Assembly (NCBI RefSeq): GCF_001428245.1
Contig: NZ_LMRV01000045.1
Location: 1 to 64,000 of the forward strand
DNA from: Paenibacillus sp. Soil522
GTDB taxonomy: Bacteria; Bacillota; Bacilli; Paenibacillales; Paenibacillaceae
DNA length: 64,000 nt
Reading direction: 5' to 3'
Position 1 is the first letter of the stretch, and every line of letters starts with the position of its first letter. This document shows, piece by piece, positions 42,860 to 50,876 of this stretch. Both the position numbers and the translations under genes were made by a program. The notes below the pieces were generated by a model. The model searched no databases. It saw only the letters and a list, made by a program, of their open reading frames with translations, and was not told where the DNA came from.

Positions 42860-44323
42860 TTAAACCCCATCCTCAAGCAGCGGCTCTGTGGTGCTCGGCG
42901 GAGGAGTCGGCGTTGCAGACGGGCCGCTTCCGTCCTTCATCGGGCCAACCTCGATTACGATAGGCTGTGCCTTGTACGTATCTCGCGATACACGTTCGCG
43001 CGACACCTCATTTCCGTCACGAAAAAGCGTTCGGTAAGTATCGACGACATAGCCCTGCTTGCCCGTCTCTACGGGAACCTGTTGGCCGGGCGATAAACTC
43101 GCATTGCTTATAACCTGAACCGCTGGAGCAATCGTTTTGAGCGTCGTAGACTCGATTTCGTAGCGTTCGTTCGTGTTCATCGTTCCGAAAAGCTTGATCG
43201 TGAGCTTTCGGTCCGCCACGACGGTGCGGATAAGGAGATGCTTGCCTGTCGTGTTTTTAAACCGGAAGTTAATGGCGCCCCCCGCATAAGTGGCATCCTG
43301 GCCGATAGGCAAATAAGCAACGGGCAAGGAATGGTTGCGTCGTTCCACGATTTCTAAGCCGGAGCGCAGTACCGCGTTATAAAGGGTGCTCGATACTTGG
43401 CAAATCCCGCCGCCGATTCCAGGAACAAGCTTTCCGTTCAAAATAACCGGTGCCTCGCGGTAGTCATATAATTCTTCCGCCCTTGCGATAAGCTTGCTGT
43501 AGTCGAATACTTCATCCTGCGCCAGCTCCCAATCATTTAGCGCCTCAGCGGTCACGGTTATGTTATGGGCACGCCCTTCAGCGCTCGTCCGGAATTCTGT
43601 GGAAAACGAAATAATTTTACGCTCGATGCCCTCGTCCTTGAGCTTCTCAAGCGTCACCTCGGGGTGAATGGCGGTAACCGGAAGCTTAGCATCCAAAGCC
43701 TTCTCCACAGGTGAACCAATTTGTTCTTTCTCCAGTACAACCCAATCATCAACCTCATCCAATAGCTTTCCGGTATCCAAGCGATAAGCGTCAACATGAG
43801 GCTCATAAATCACCTCATCATCAGCTGTTATGATGCGCGCAGCATTTTTAGTTTCGTTTTTTTCAATCCAGCTCCACTGCTTTCGAAGGGCGGCATCAAA
43901 GGCATCATGATTCCAGACTTGCGTTAGCTCGTATTTTTTTTGAAATTGATAGCGGTAGACAGCTCGTTCCCAAATATCACCGGTGCTAAGCCTTAATAAG
44001 GCTTCGCGCGCGCCTTTAAATTCCGCCTTATAGCCAAGCACTGCAACGGTCCACTGCTTGCTGTCACTGGCCGCAGCTGTGCCATGAATCGTAATCGTGC
44101 GCTGAAGCAGTGAGTTCTCATATTGCCCGAGCAGCTCCAAGGCATCGTCTACCGGCATGCCTCCGATTGAAATGCCGCCTGCATCAACCTTTGAGGGGAC
44201 GGTTTTTTGAAGCGCATAATTCATAACAAAGCCCCAGCCGACAGCTGCAACGAGCAGCAGCGAAGCGATAACGATAATGCTGATATGTATACGTTTTACG
44301 ATACGAATCACTCCTTCCTGCAT
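42860..44323 (-). CDS. VanW-family protein with G5 domain
   Basis: 487 aa read from the ATG at the complement of 44321-44323. AAGGAG on the minus strand lies a few codons downstream of this ATG, so the true start may be the GTG four codons in (or a rarer codon); this is unresolved. The protein has one N-terminal membrane segment (about 12-34), a peptidoglycan-binding-like region, the VanW core near 300-400 (GIGGGICQVSSTLYNAVLRSGLEIVERRNHS) and a C-terminal G5-like domain (about 395-465). It ends in a Pro/Thr-rich tail. VanW proteins are found in some vancomycin-resistance clusters but are widespread and of unknown function. G5 domains bind wall sugars. A wall-related role is inferred. Confidence 0.9.
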   Translation of the reverse strand: MQEGVIRIVKRIHISIIVIASLLLVAAVGWGFVMNYALQKTVPSKVDAGGISIGGMPVDDALELLGQYENSLLQRTITIHGTAAASDSKQWTVAVLGYKAEFKGAREALLRLSTGDIWERAVYRYQFQKKYELTQVWNHDAFDAALRKQWSWIEKNETKNAARIITADDEVIYEPHVDAYRLDTGKLLDEVDDWVVLEKEQIGSPVEKALDAKLPVTAIHPEVTLEKLKDEGIERKIISFSTEFRTSAEGRAHNITVTAEALNDWELAQDEVFDYSKLIARAEELYDYREAPVILNGKLVPGIGGGICQVSSTLYNAVLRSGLEIVERRNHSLPVAYLPIGQDATYAGGAINFRFKNTTGKHLLIRTVVADRKLTIKLFGTMNTNERYEIESTTLKTIAPAVQVISNASLSPGQQVPVETGKQGYVVDTYRTLFRDGNEVSRERVSRDTYKAQPIVIEVGPMKDGSGPSATPTPPPSTTEPLLEDGV

Positions 44324-44514
44324 GTTAAAAACAAGACAGTCTTACATGTATATGCATCGTGTTGTGAAATTTTGTCTATTGCGCGGTCTTAGCTCGATTC
44401 GACAAATGAATTTAATATGAGATTTGTGAAAAATGAGGAAAGCTACCTCCTTATGAAGGAATTCAGCACAAACTGTCGAAATAGTACTACTGACTATAAA
44501 CAGGATGTGATAAT

Positions 44515-45201
44515 GTGATTGAGATGCAAGACATATGGAAAACGTACATCGACGGAACGCATGCGTTAAGAGGCGTCTCTGTTCGTATAGATCGCAATGA
44601 ATTTGTTTATTTAGTAGGACCGTCGGGTGCAGGAAAATCGACATTTATGAAATTGATTTATCGCGAGGAAGTACCGACAAAAGGACAGATTTCAGTCAAC
44701 GGATTTAATATAGGCAAGCTGAGGCCGCGCAAAATTCCGTTTGTTAGACGTAATATAGGCGTTATATTTCAAGACTTTAGACTATTGCCTAAATTAACGA
44801 TCTATGAAAATGTCGCCTTTGCCATGGAAGTTATTGAAGCGCCGTCCCGTGTGATCAAGAGGAGAACGATGGAGGTGCTTGATCTCGTCGGTCTGAAGCA
44901 TAAGCATGCCAGTCTGCCTGCTCAGCTGTCGGGAGGCGAGCAGCAGCGGGTCTCGATCGCGCGGGCGATCGTAAATAACCCATCCGTCATTGTAGCGGAT
45001 GAGCCTACGGGCAACCTGGACCCGGAAACGTCGCTTGGCATTATGAACTTGCTCGAGGAAATTAATTTCCGCGGCGCAACGATCGTAATGGCCACCCACA
45101 ACAAAGATATCGTCAACTCCATGCGTAAACGCGTCATTGCTATCGAGAACGGCAATATCGTTCGTGATGAGGTAAGAGGGGAGTACGGCTATGAAGCTTA
45201 G
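44515..45201 (+). CDS. ftsE: Cell-division ATP-binding protein FtsE
   Basis: 228 aa from GTG 44515 (AGGATG upstream). It is the ABC ATPase partner of FtsX. Walker A is GPSGAGKST, the signature is LSGGEQQRVSIARA, and Walker B is VIVADEPTGNLDPET. FtsEX does not transport; it transmits ATP hydrolysis to wall hydrolases outside. It overlaps ftsX by 11 nt. Confidence 0.98.
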   Translation: MIEMQDIWKTYIDGTHALRGVSVRIDRNEFVYLVGPSGAGKSTFMKLIYREEVPTKGQISVNGFNIGKLRPRKIPFVRRNIGVIFQDFRLLPKLTIYENVAFAMEVIEAPSRVIKRRTMEVLDLVGLKHKHASLPAQLSGGEQQRVSIARAIVNNPSVIVADEPTGNLDPETSLGIMNLLEEINFRGATIVMATHNKDIVNSMRKRVIAIENGNIVRDEVRGEYGYEA

Positions 45202-46108
45202 AACCATACTCCGTCATCTCCGGGAAGGCGCCAAAAACATCATTCGGAATGGCTGGATGTCGTTTGCTTCCATGAGCTCGATTTTTATTTCCTTGTTCAT
45301 TCTCGGCATGTTTTTATTGCTTGCAATGAATGTGAACCAGATGGCCGCTCAAATTGAGAGCCAGGTGCAAATTCGCGTGTTCCTCCAGCTGAATGTCGAT
45401 AAAGCGAAAATCACGGAGTTGCAGAACAAAATCGGTAATCTTACCGAAGTAAGCAAAGTTACGTTTGTGTCCAAAGCGGAAGGGCTTGAGCTGCTGCGTA
45501 AAAACCTGGGCGATGAAAATAAGGATCTGCTAGATGGCTATGAAAAAGAAAAAAATCCACTGCCCGATTCATTTACGGTAGAGGTTTATGATCCGCAATC
45601 GATCGAAGCGGCAGCGAAGCAGATCGAAGCGATCAATAAAGCAGATGCGCTCATACCGATTGCCAAAGTCAAATATGGACAAGGCACGGTCGAAACGCTG
45701 TTTAAAATTACAAATGCTGTCCGTTACATAGGGATTGTCATCGTCATCGGATTGTCGGTAACTGCCATGTTCCTCATCTCGAACACGATCAAAATGACAA
45801 TTCTCGCAAGACGCCGCGAGATTGGCATTATGAAGCTGGTTGGCGCAACGAACGCTTTCATTCGCTGGCCGTTTTTCATTGAAGGCGCAATGATTGGCAT
45901 CATTAGCTCGGTTATTACGACGATAGCCGTATTGGCCGGTTATTCACAGCTCGTAAAGTTTACTCAAATGGAATTATCACTCATGATGATTAAGCTCGTC
46001 ACGATCGAGGAGTCCGGCCTGCTGACCGCGGCGCTTCTCATCGGACTCGGATCACTGATCGGCATATGGGGCAGTACGATTTCGATACGAAAGTATTTGA
46101 AAGTGTAG
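45191..46108 (+). CDS. ftsX: Cell-division protein FtsX
   Basis: 305 aa from ATG 45191, GAGGGGAG upstream within ftsE. It has four membrane helices: about 22-45, then an extracellular loop of about 130 residues (containing QVQIRVFLQLNVDKAKI) that contacts the hydrolase, then three more at about 177-200, 225-250 and 275-298. The order with ftsE and an M23 peptidase supports the module. Confidence 0.97.
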   Translation: MKLRTILRHLREGAKNIIRNGWMSFASMSSIFISLFILGMFLLLAMNVNQMAAQIESQVQIRVFLQLNVDKAKITELQNKIGNLTEVSKVTFVSKAEGLELLRKNLGDENKDLLDGYEKEKNPLPDSFTVEVYDPQSIEAAAKQIEAINKADALIPIAKVKYGQGTVETLFKITNAVRYIGIVIVIGLSVTAMFLISNTIKMTILARRREIGIMKLVGATNAFIRWPFFIEGAMIGIISSVITTIAVLAGYSQLVKFTQMELSLMMIKLVTIEESGLLTAALLIGLGSLIGIWGSTISIRKYLKV

Positions 46109-46120
46109 GTGGAAGCGAAC

Positions 46121-47422
46121 GTGAAGAAGAGAAAATGGTTACTATTCACAGTTACGATGATGCTCACAGTGTTTGTATTGCAGCCGACAGGCGGAGAAGC
46201 CGCATCCCTTAGCGATATCAAGAAACAAATTGCGGCCGCAAAGGCGGAAATGAAGGAAGCGGAGAGGCTTGCCGCAAAAACGGAGAAGCAGGCTGCAGAT
46301 GCTAAGCGGCAGGCGGCAAATGCGCACCAGCAGGCGCAAAGCGCGAAGAATGAAAAGGGAAACATCGAGGATAAGAAGACGGAAGCCCTAAAGTCGATTG
46401 AGAACTTAATGGCCGAGATCGATAATGTCGTTATTACCAAAACGAAGACGCTTGCGCAGCGAGATGCCAAGGAAGAAGAGCTGCTTCAGACTGGTCTTGA
46501 GCTGGAACAGGCAGAGGAACGGGTAAAAACGCGCGATGCGCTTTTGCAATCGCGTATGCGCCTTATGTATACGAACGGTTTTGTTTCTTACATGGACGTG
46601 CTGCTCAGTGCGACAAGCTTTACTGATTTTATCGATCGCTTCGATGCGCTCCAATCGATTCTGTCGCAGGATCGCGATATTTTGGCAGAGCAGCGGGAGG
46701 AAAAGAAGCTGGTCGCCCTCAAAAAGGTAGAGGTAGAGAAGCAGTTTGCCGAAATGTCGAAAATATATGAAAAGCTGGAGCTGTATGAGGCTCATCTTGC
46801 GAAGAAGGAAGAAGAGAAGCAAACGATGATTGCTAGCTACAATAGCAATATCGAGCAGCTGGACGGCAAGCTTCAGCAAATTGACAGCGAGCTTGAGCAT
46901 ATTGACAGCACGCTGGAGGAGCTTGAGGGAATCAGCAAGGAGCAGGAGGAGCAGCTGATGGAAATCGCTGCGAAAGTATCCAAGCTGAATGCGGAGAAAA
47001 ATAGAATTTCGAACCCATACTCGGGCGGCAGGCTGGGCTTGCCGGTCAAGGACGGCTACCGGATAAGCTCAAACTTCGGTACGCGGATCCATCCCATTAC
47101 GGGCAAGAGGCATACGCATACGGGTATAGATTTTGCCGCTCCGCAGGGCACTGATATTTATGCGGCTGAGGATGGCGTCGTGCTCATCGCGCAAACGTGG
47201 AGCACCTACGGAAATTGTGTTATTATCGATCATGGCAACGGATTGTGGACACTTTACGCACATATTCGCAATGGCGGAATCAAGGTTGAAAAAGGCGAAG
47301 CAGTGAAGAGGGGCCAAAAAATTGCCGAGGTAGGCAGCACAGGCAACTCGACAGGGCCGCATTTGCATTTTGAAGTGCGTAAAAACGAAACGCCCGTTAA
47401 CCCGAGCAGCTATTTAAAATAA
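46121..47422 (+). CDS. Secreted coiled-coil M23 peptidase (EnvC/PcsB-like)
   Basis: 433 aa from GTG 46121 with AGGTGG at 46107-46112; an in-frame GTG at 46109 lacks a site. A signal peptide is followed by a long coiled coil (about 35-270) rich in Glu, Lys and Gln. A C-terminal M23/LytM domain follows (about 310-433): GYRISSNFGTRIHPITGKRHTHTGIDF and GNSTGPHLHFEVRKN carry the zinc-ligand H..D and HxH. All metal ligands look intact, so it may be an active endopeptidase. The place right after ftsX suggests that FtsEX controls it, as with EnvC in E. coli, PcsB in streptococci and CwlO in B. subtilis. Confidence 0.93.
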   Translation: MKKRKWLLFTVTMMLTVFVLQPTGGEAASLSDIKKQIAAAKAEMKEAERLAAKTEKQAADAKRQAANAHQQAQSAKNEKGNIEDKKTEALKSIENLMAEIDNVVITKTKTLAQRDAKEEELLQTGLELEQAEERVKTRDALLQSRMRLMYTNGFVSYMDVLLSATSFTDFIDRFDALQSILSQDRDILAEQREEKKLVALKKVEVEKQFAEMSKIYEKLELYEAHLAKKEEEKQTMIASYNSNIEQLDGKLQQIDSELEHIDSTLEELEGISKEQEEQLMEIAAKVSKLNAEKNRISNPYSGGRLGLPVKDGYRISSNFGTRIHPITGKRHTHTGIDFAAPQGTDIYAAEDGVVLIAQTWSTYGNCVIIDHGNGLWTLYAHIRNGGIKVEKGEAVKRGQKIAEVGSTGNSTGPHLHFEVRKNETPVNPSSYLK

Positions 47423-47559
47423 GCAATCATTCATACTCATACATCTAGAGGCAGCCCATGTGGCTGCCTTGTTTGAAATAGGAGATCATGCAAATCAGGA
47501 AATGATCATCTTTACCGTATAAGACAAATAATTGTAAGCGGGTTGTCATATACTAGGGT

Positions 47560-47577
47560 GGTCTTAAATCTAAGACC
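47560..47577. promoter_or_regulatory. Small dyad upstream of ctp
   Basis: GGTCTTA-AATC-TAAGACC is a perfect 7-bp inverted repeat 29 nt before the preferred start. It could be an operator or an RNA hairpin. No T run follows. Confidence 0.3.
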
Positions 47578-47605
47578 GTGTAAGATGAGAAGGTGGTGTA
47601 GACAG

Positions 47606-49063
47606 GTGCATTTCAAAGGACGCACAGTATTCGCGTTTGTTATGCTGACGATGATTGCATCCGTACTCGTTACGTTAACGGTTGCGGATCAAATCATTAT
47701 GCCGGACAAGCCGTCGTCGCCTGCACTTACGGCATCGGCAGCCGGTGAAGGTGAGCGCTTCAGGCTGAAAGAGGATGAGCTGACGAAGCTTAATGCGGTA
47801 CTGGAATTAATCGAAACAAAATATTATCAAAAAGTCGATCGCCTTGAGCTGCTCGATGGCGCGGTCAGCGGAATGATGTCGTCGCTGGATGACCCTTACT
47901 CCGTCTATATGGAGAAGGACGCCGCGCAGCATTTTTCGGAATCGATTGAGGGCTCGTTTACCGGTATAGGCGCAGAAGTAACGCTTGAGAATGGACGCAT
48001 TGTCGTCGTTTCTCCGATCAAAGGCTCGCCCGCGGAGCGCTCGGGCTTATTGGCCAAGGATGTGCTGCTCTCTGTGAACGGCGCGAAGCTGGACGGATTG
48101 AATTTACAGGATGCTGTAGCTAAAATTCGCGGGCCAAAAGGAACGAAAGCAAAAATTATGGTACAGCGGGCCGGTTTCTCCGAGCCGATTCAGCTTGTGC
48201 TTATCCGCGATGATATCGATGTGGAAACGGTATATGGCAGCCTGCGTCCCGACGGGACAGGCGTCATTGAAATCAGGCAGTTTTCTCTGCATACTGCGGA
48301 GCGCTTTAAGCAGGAGCTCGCTAAGCTTGAAGAGCAGGGGATGAAGGGGCTTGTACTGGATGTGCGCAACAATCCGGGCGGTGTGCTGCCGGTTGTCGTG
48401 GAAATCGCGCAGTCCTTTTTGGCCAAAGGAACGACCGTCGTACAGGTAGAGGATCGGGACGGAAATCGGGAGAAGACGCTATCGCAGGGACAAAGTAAAT
48501 CGTACCCCATAGCAGTTCTCATGAATAACGGCAGCGCAAGCGCGTCAGAAATCTTAGCAGGCGCATTGCAGGAAGGTGCGGGAGCGAAGCTGGTTGGCGA
48601 AACCTCCTTCGGCAAAGGCACAGTGCAGGTGAGCTACAACAAGGCGCTAGGCGACGGAAGTCTGGTGAAAATGACGATTGCAAAATGGCTGACGCCGAAG
48701 GGCAATTGGATTCATGAAAATGGCATTAAGCCGGATCTTGCCGTGCAGCCGCCAGATCTATATACGGTAGCGAGATTGTCGTTGGCTGAGACGCTGAAGC
48801 AGGATATGCTGGGCGAGCAGGTGAGAAGCGTACAAATTATGCTGCACGGGCTCGGGTATGAACCGAGGCGCGAGGATGGGTATTATGGAGCGGAGACGAC
48901 AGCGGCCGTTAAGATATTTCAAGCGGAGCACAGCTTGCCGGCTACGGGACAGGTCGATAAGCTGACAGGAGAGGCGCTCGAGAAAGCGGTCGTTAAATGG
49001 ATTCAGGATGAAAAAAATGATACGCAGCTGCATGAAGCAATTAAGGCTGCAGGCAGGAAATAA
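47606..49063 (+). CDS. Carboxy-terminal processing protease (S41, CtpA/CtpB-like)
   Basis: 485 aa from GTG 47606 with AAGGTGG at 47590-47596; ATG 47585 and upstream codons lack a ribosome site. It has an N-terminal membrane anchor (about 8-28) and a PDZ domain (about 110-190). The S41 core contains the Ser of GSASASE (about 309-315) and the Lys of FGKGT (about 337), the catalytic dyad. A C-terminal peptidoglycan-binding domain (about 405-470: SVQIMLHGLGYEPRREDGYYG) follows. In B. subtilis CtpB, encoded beside ftsX and minJ, cleaves SpoIVFA in spore formation; whether this is the same role is not provable here. Confidence 0.95.
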   Translation: MHFKGRTVFAFVMLTMIASVLVTLTVADQIIMPDKPSSPALTASAAGEGERFRLKEDELTKLNAVLELIETKYYQKVDRLELLDGAVSGMMSSLDDPYSVYMEKDAAQHFSESIEGSFTGIGAEVTLENGRIVVVSPIKGSPAERSGLLAKDVLLSVNGAKLDGLNLQDAVAKIRGPKGTKAKIMVQRAGFSEPIQLVLIRDDIDVETVYGSLRPDGTGVIEIRQFSLHTAERFKQELAKLEEQGMKGLVLDVRNNPGGVLPVVVEIAQSFLAKGTTVVQVEDRDGNREKTLSQGQSKSYPIAVLMNNGSASASEILAGALQEGAGAKLVGETSFGKGTVQVSYNKALGDGSLVKMTIAKWLTPKGNWIHENGIKPDLAVQPPDLYTVARLSLAETLKQDMLGEQVRSVQIMLHGLGYEPRREDGYYGAETTAAVKIFQAEHSLPATGQVDKLTGEALEKAVVKWIQDEKNDTQLHEAIKAAGRK

Positions 49064-49086
49064 TGCGCGCATGTCGAATGAATAAG

Positions 49087-49126
49087 AGGTTGACTTTGTT
49101 TAACAGAGTCGGCCTTTTATTTTTTT
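49087..49126 (+). terminator. Terminator between ctp and the MinJ-like gene
   Basis: AGGTTGACTTTG pairs with CAGAGTCGGCCT (with G-U pairs) around TTTAA, followed by a long T-rich run. Confidence 0.8.
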
Positions 49127-49168
49127 ATGCTTATAAGGACATGCGGTACGAGCGAAGGAGTGTTAGCT

Positions 49169-50449
49169 TTGGAAACGGCGATGGAGTTGCTTGAAATGCT
49201 CGGGCAAGCGGCTGTCCAATTGGTTGCACAGCCATTTTATTATATCGCGGTATTATTTATTATTTTGCAGTACACGAGACAAATACGGATGGAGCGTCAA
49301 ATGTTTGCGGTAAAGCTGCACAATTGGCCAAGCTTGGTTTTAAAAGCGATGTTAGCGGGTCTGCTGATTGGATTAGCCGTGTCGGCTGCGGGAGCATTCG
49401 TTGGCGTGACTTTAACGGGCGAATCGGTTATTTGGCTGTGGGCGGTTGCAGCTGTCCTCATGCTTGCCCGGATTCGCTATTTATGCTTTGCGTATAGCGC
49501 GGGAGTCATTACTCTGCTTCAATGGCTGCTCGGGTGGACGCCGCTTTCGGAGAGGACGGATTGGATTGGATCCGTGGCAGCCTCGCTTGCAGGCATAGAT
49601 GCCGCGGGCCTGCTCGTTCTGGTCGCACTGCTGCATCTGGCTGAAGCGGTTCTCGTACGCTGGCAAGGAGACCGGCTGGCTACGCCGTTGTTTCTCGAAG
49701 GAAAAAGAGGCAAGCTGGTTGGCGGCTATATGCTGCAGGGATTTTGGCCGGTGCCGCTGCTAATGCTCGTGCCGACTGCCGGAAGCGGCGCATCGACAGC
49801 GGCATTGCCATGGACACCGCTATTTGGAGCAGAGTGGTCGCAGGGCTGGTCGTTCGTGGCGTTGCCTATGATTATCGGCTTTACCGAAATGACAAGATCT
49901 TTATTGCCCCGTGAGAAAGCAAAGTACGCGGCCAAAGGGCTGCTGCTGTACAGCATTTGCTTGGCGGGCGCAGCTATCCTGGCTTGGTGGCAGCCTATGC
50001 TGCTGCCGCTTGCGGCAATCGCCTCATTATTGCTGCATGAAGCTATCATATGGCGCAGCCGGTCGGTAGAAGCGGCTCAATCGCCATTGTACGTCCATGA
50101 CTCGCGCGGTCTGCGCATACTTGGCATCGTGCCTGGAACGCCTGCCGCGGCGATGGGACTCGTTACCGGCGAGGTTTTGCACAAGGTTAACGGGATGCAT
50201 GTAAGAACGAAAGAAGACCTTTATGAGGCGCTCGTTCACAACTCTGCGTTCTGCAAGCTGGAAGTTTTGAATCTTGAAGGCGAATTGAAGTTTGCGCAGC
50301 GTGCGCGCTTTGCCGGCGAGCATCATCAGTTGGGCGTTATTCTCGCTCCTGACGAGCAGGCCAATTATTACGCTGCATCAGGACCGGCCTCGCTGCTCGA
50401 GCTGCTGCGCAGCTCCCGTACCGCGAATCGCCGCGATGCCCAGCTTTAA
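49169..50449 (+). CDS. MinJ-like polytopic membrane protein with PDZ domain
   Basis: 426 aa from TTG 49169, with GAAGGAG at 49154-49160; the ATG at 49127 lies in the terminator tail. About eight membrane helices cover residues 20-295. A C-terminal PDZ domain (about 310-385: LRILGIVPGTPAAAMGLVTGEVLHKVNG) is followed by a short tail. The gene order ftsE-ftsX-ctpB-minJ in B. subtilis and the same topology suggest the MinJ role (DivIVA-dependent placement of MinCD), though sequence similarity in the membrane part cannot be judged by eye. Confidence 0.8.
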   Translation: METAMELLEMLGQAAVQLVAQPFYYIAVLFIILQYTRQIRMERQMFAVKLHNWPSLVLKAMLAGLLIGLAVSAAGAFVGVTLTGESVIWLWAVAAVLMLARIRYLCFAYSAGVITLLQWLLGWTPLSERTDWIGSVAASLAGIDAAGLLVLVALLHLAEAVLVRWQGDRLATPLFLEGKRGKLVGGYMLQGFWPVPLLMLVPTAGSGASTAALPWTPLFGAEWSQGWSFVALPMIIGFTEMTRSLLPREKAKYAAKGLLLYSICLAGAAILAWWQPMLLPLAAIASLLLHEAIIWRSRSVEAAQSPLYVHDSRGLRILGIVPGTPAAAMGLVTGEVLHKVNGMHVRTKEDLYEALVHNSAFCKLEVLNLEGELKFAQRARFAGEHHQLGVILAPDEQANYYAASGPASLLELLRSSRTANRRDAQL

Positions 50450-50485
50450 AGGGAGAGAGCTGAGCGAGGCATTATGTTCGATCAT

Positions 50486-50542
50486 CACAAGCGTAAACGG
50501 CTGGCGCCGTTCTTGAAGGCAAAGCTCGTTATTGCGCCATAA
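50486..50542 (+). repeat. Dispersed palindromic repeat, copy B
   Basis: ACAAGCGTAAACGGCTG and the following CGCCGT, CTT, GGCAA and AGCTCGTT match copy A at 14213-14276, with small differences. An ATG at 50474 reads M-F-D-H-H-K-R-K-R-L-A-P in the same frame as copy A and ends at TAA 50540-50542. The stretch lies between the MinJ-like gene and a terminator, not inside a gene. Confidence 0.6.
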
Positions 50543-50580
50543 GCATCGTATAAGATTCAAATTTGTAGGTAATATCGCCA

Positions 50581-50625
50581 AAAAAAAGCCGGTTGGACGA
50601 GTTCGTTCAACCGGCTTTTTTAATT
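50581..50625. terminator. Terminator after the MinJ-like gene
   Basis: AAAAAAAGCCGGTTG pairs with CAACCGGCTTTTTT around an inner GGACGAGTTCGTT. A run on one side, T run on the other. Confidence 0.92.
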
Positions 50626-50742
50626 ATACTTTTCTGCGTTTGAATTTTAAGGCTAATTCTTGGGTATGGGCGTACAGATGGATATATCGCATCGCAAGAC
50701 TTAAACGGACCATGCAAAGAGGATTTTTTTGTTTTGGGATCA

Positions 50743-50771
50743 TTGCGCCGCTTGACAGATAACGGTATAAT
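50743..50771 (+). promoter_or_regulatory. SigA promoter of uvrBA
   Basis: TTGCGC (50743-50748), 17 nt, TATAAT (50766-50771). Transcription would begin near 50778, about 100 nt before uvrB. Confidence 0.65.
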
Positions 50772-50777
50772 ATACGG

Positions 50778-50789
50778 GAACAAACATTC
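50778..50789. promoter_or_regulatory. Candidate SOS (LexA) box of uvrBA
   Basis: GAAC-AAAC-ATTC, one base away from the core GAAC-N4-GTTC. It lies over the likely transcription start. uvrBA is an SOS unit in B. subtilis, which supports the call. Confidence 0.5.
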
Positions 50790-50876
50790 TTATTTTTATA
50801 ACAACAGATGAAATGAAATGCCTATAATTGACTATAATGATAAGAGCGTTCGGAATGATGGGGGTGGATGACAGGC

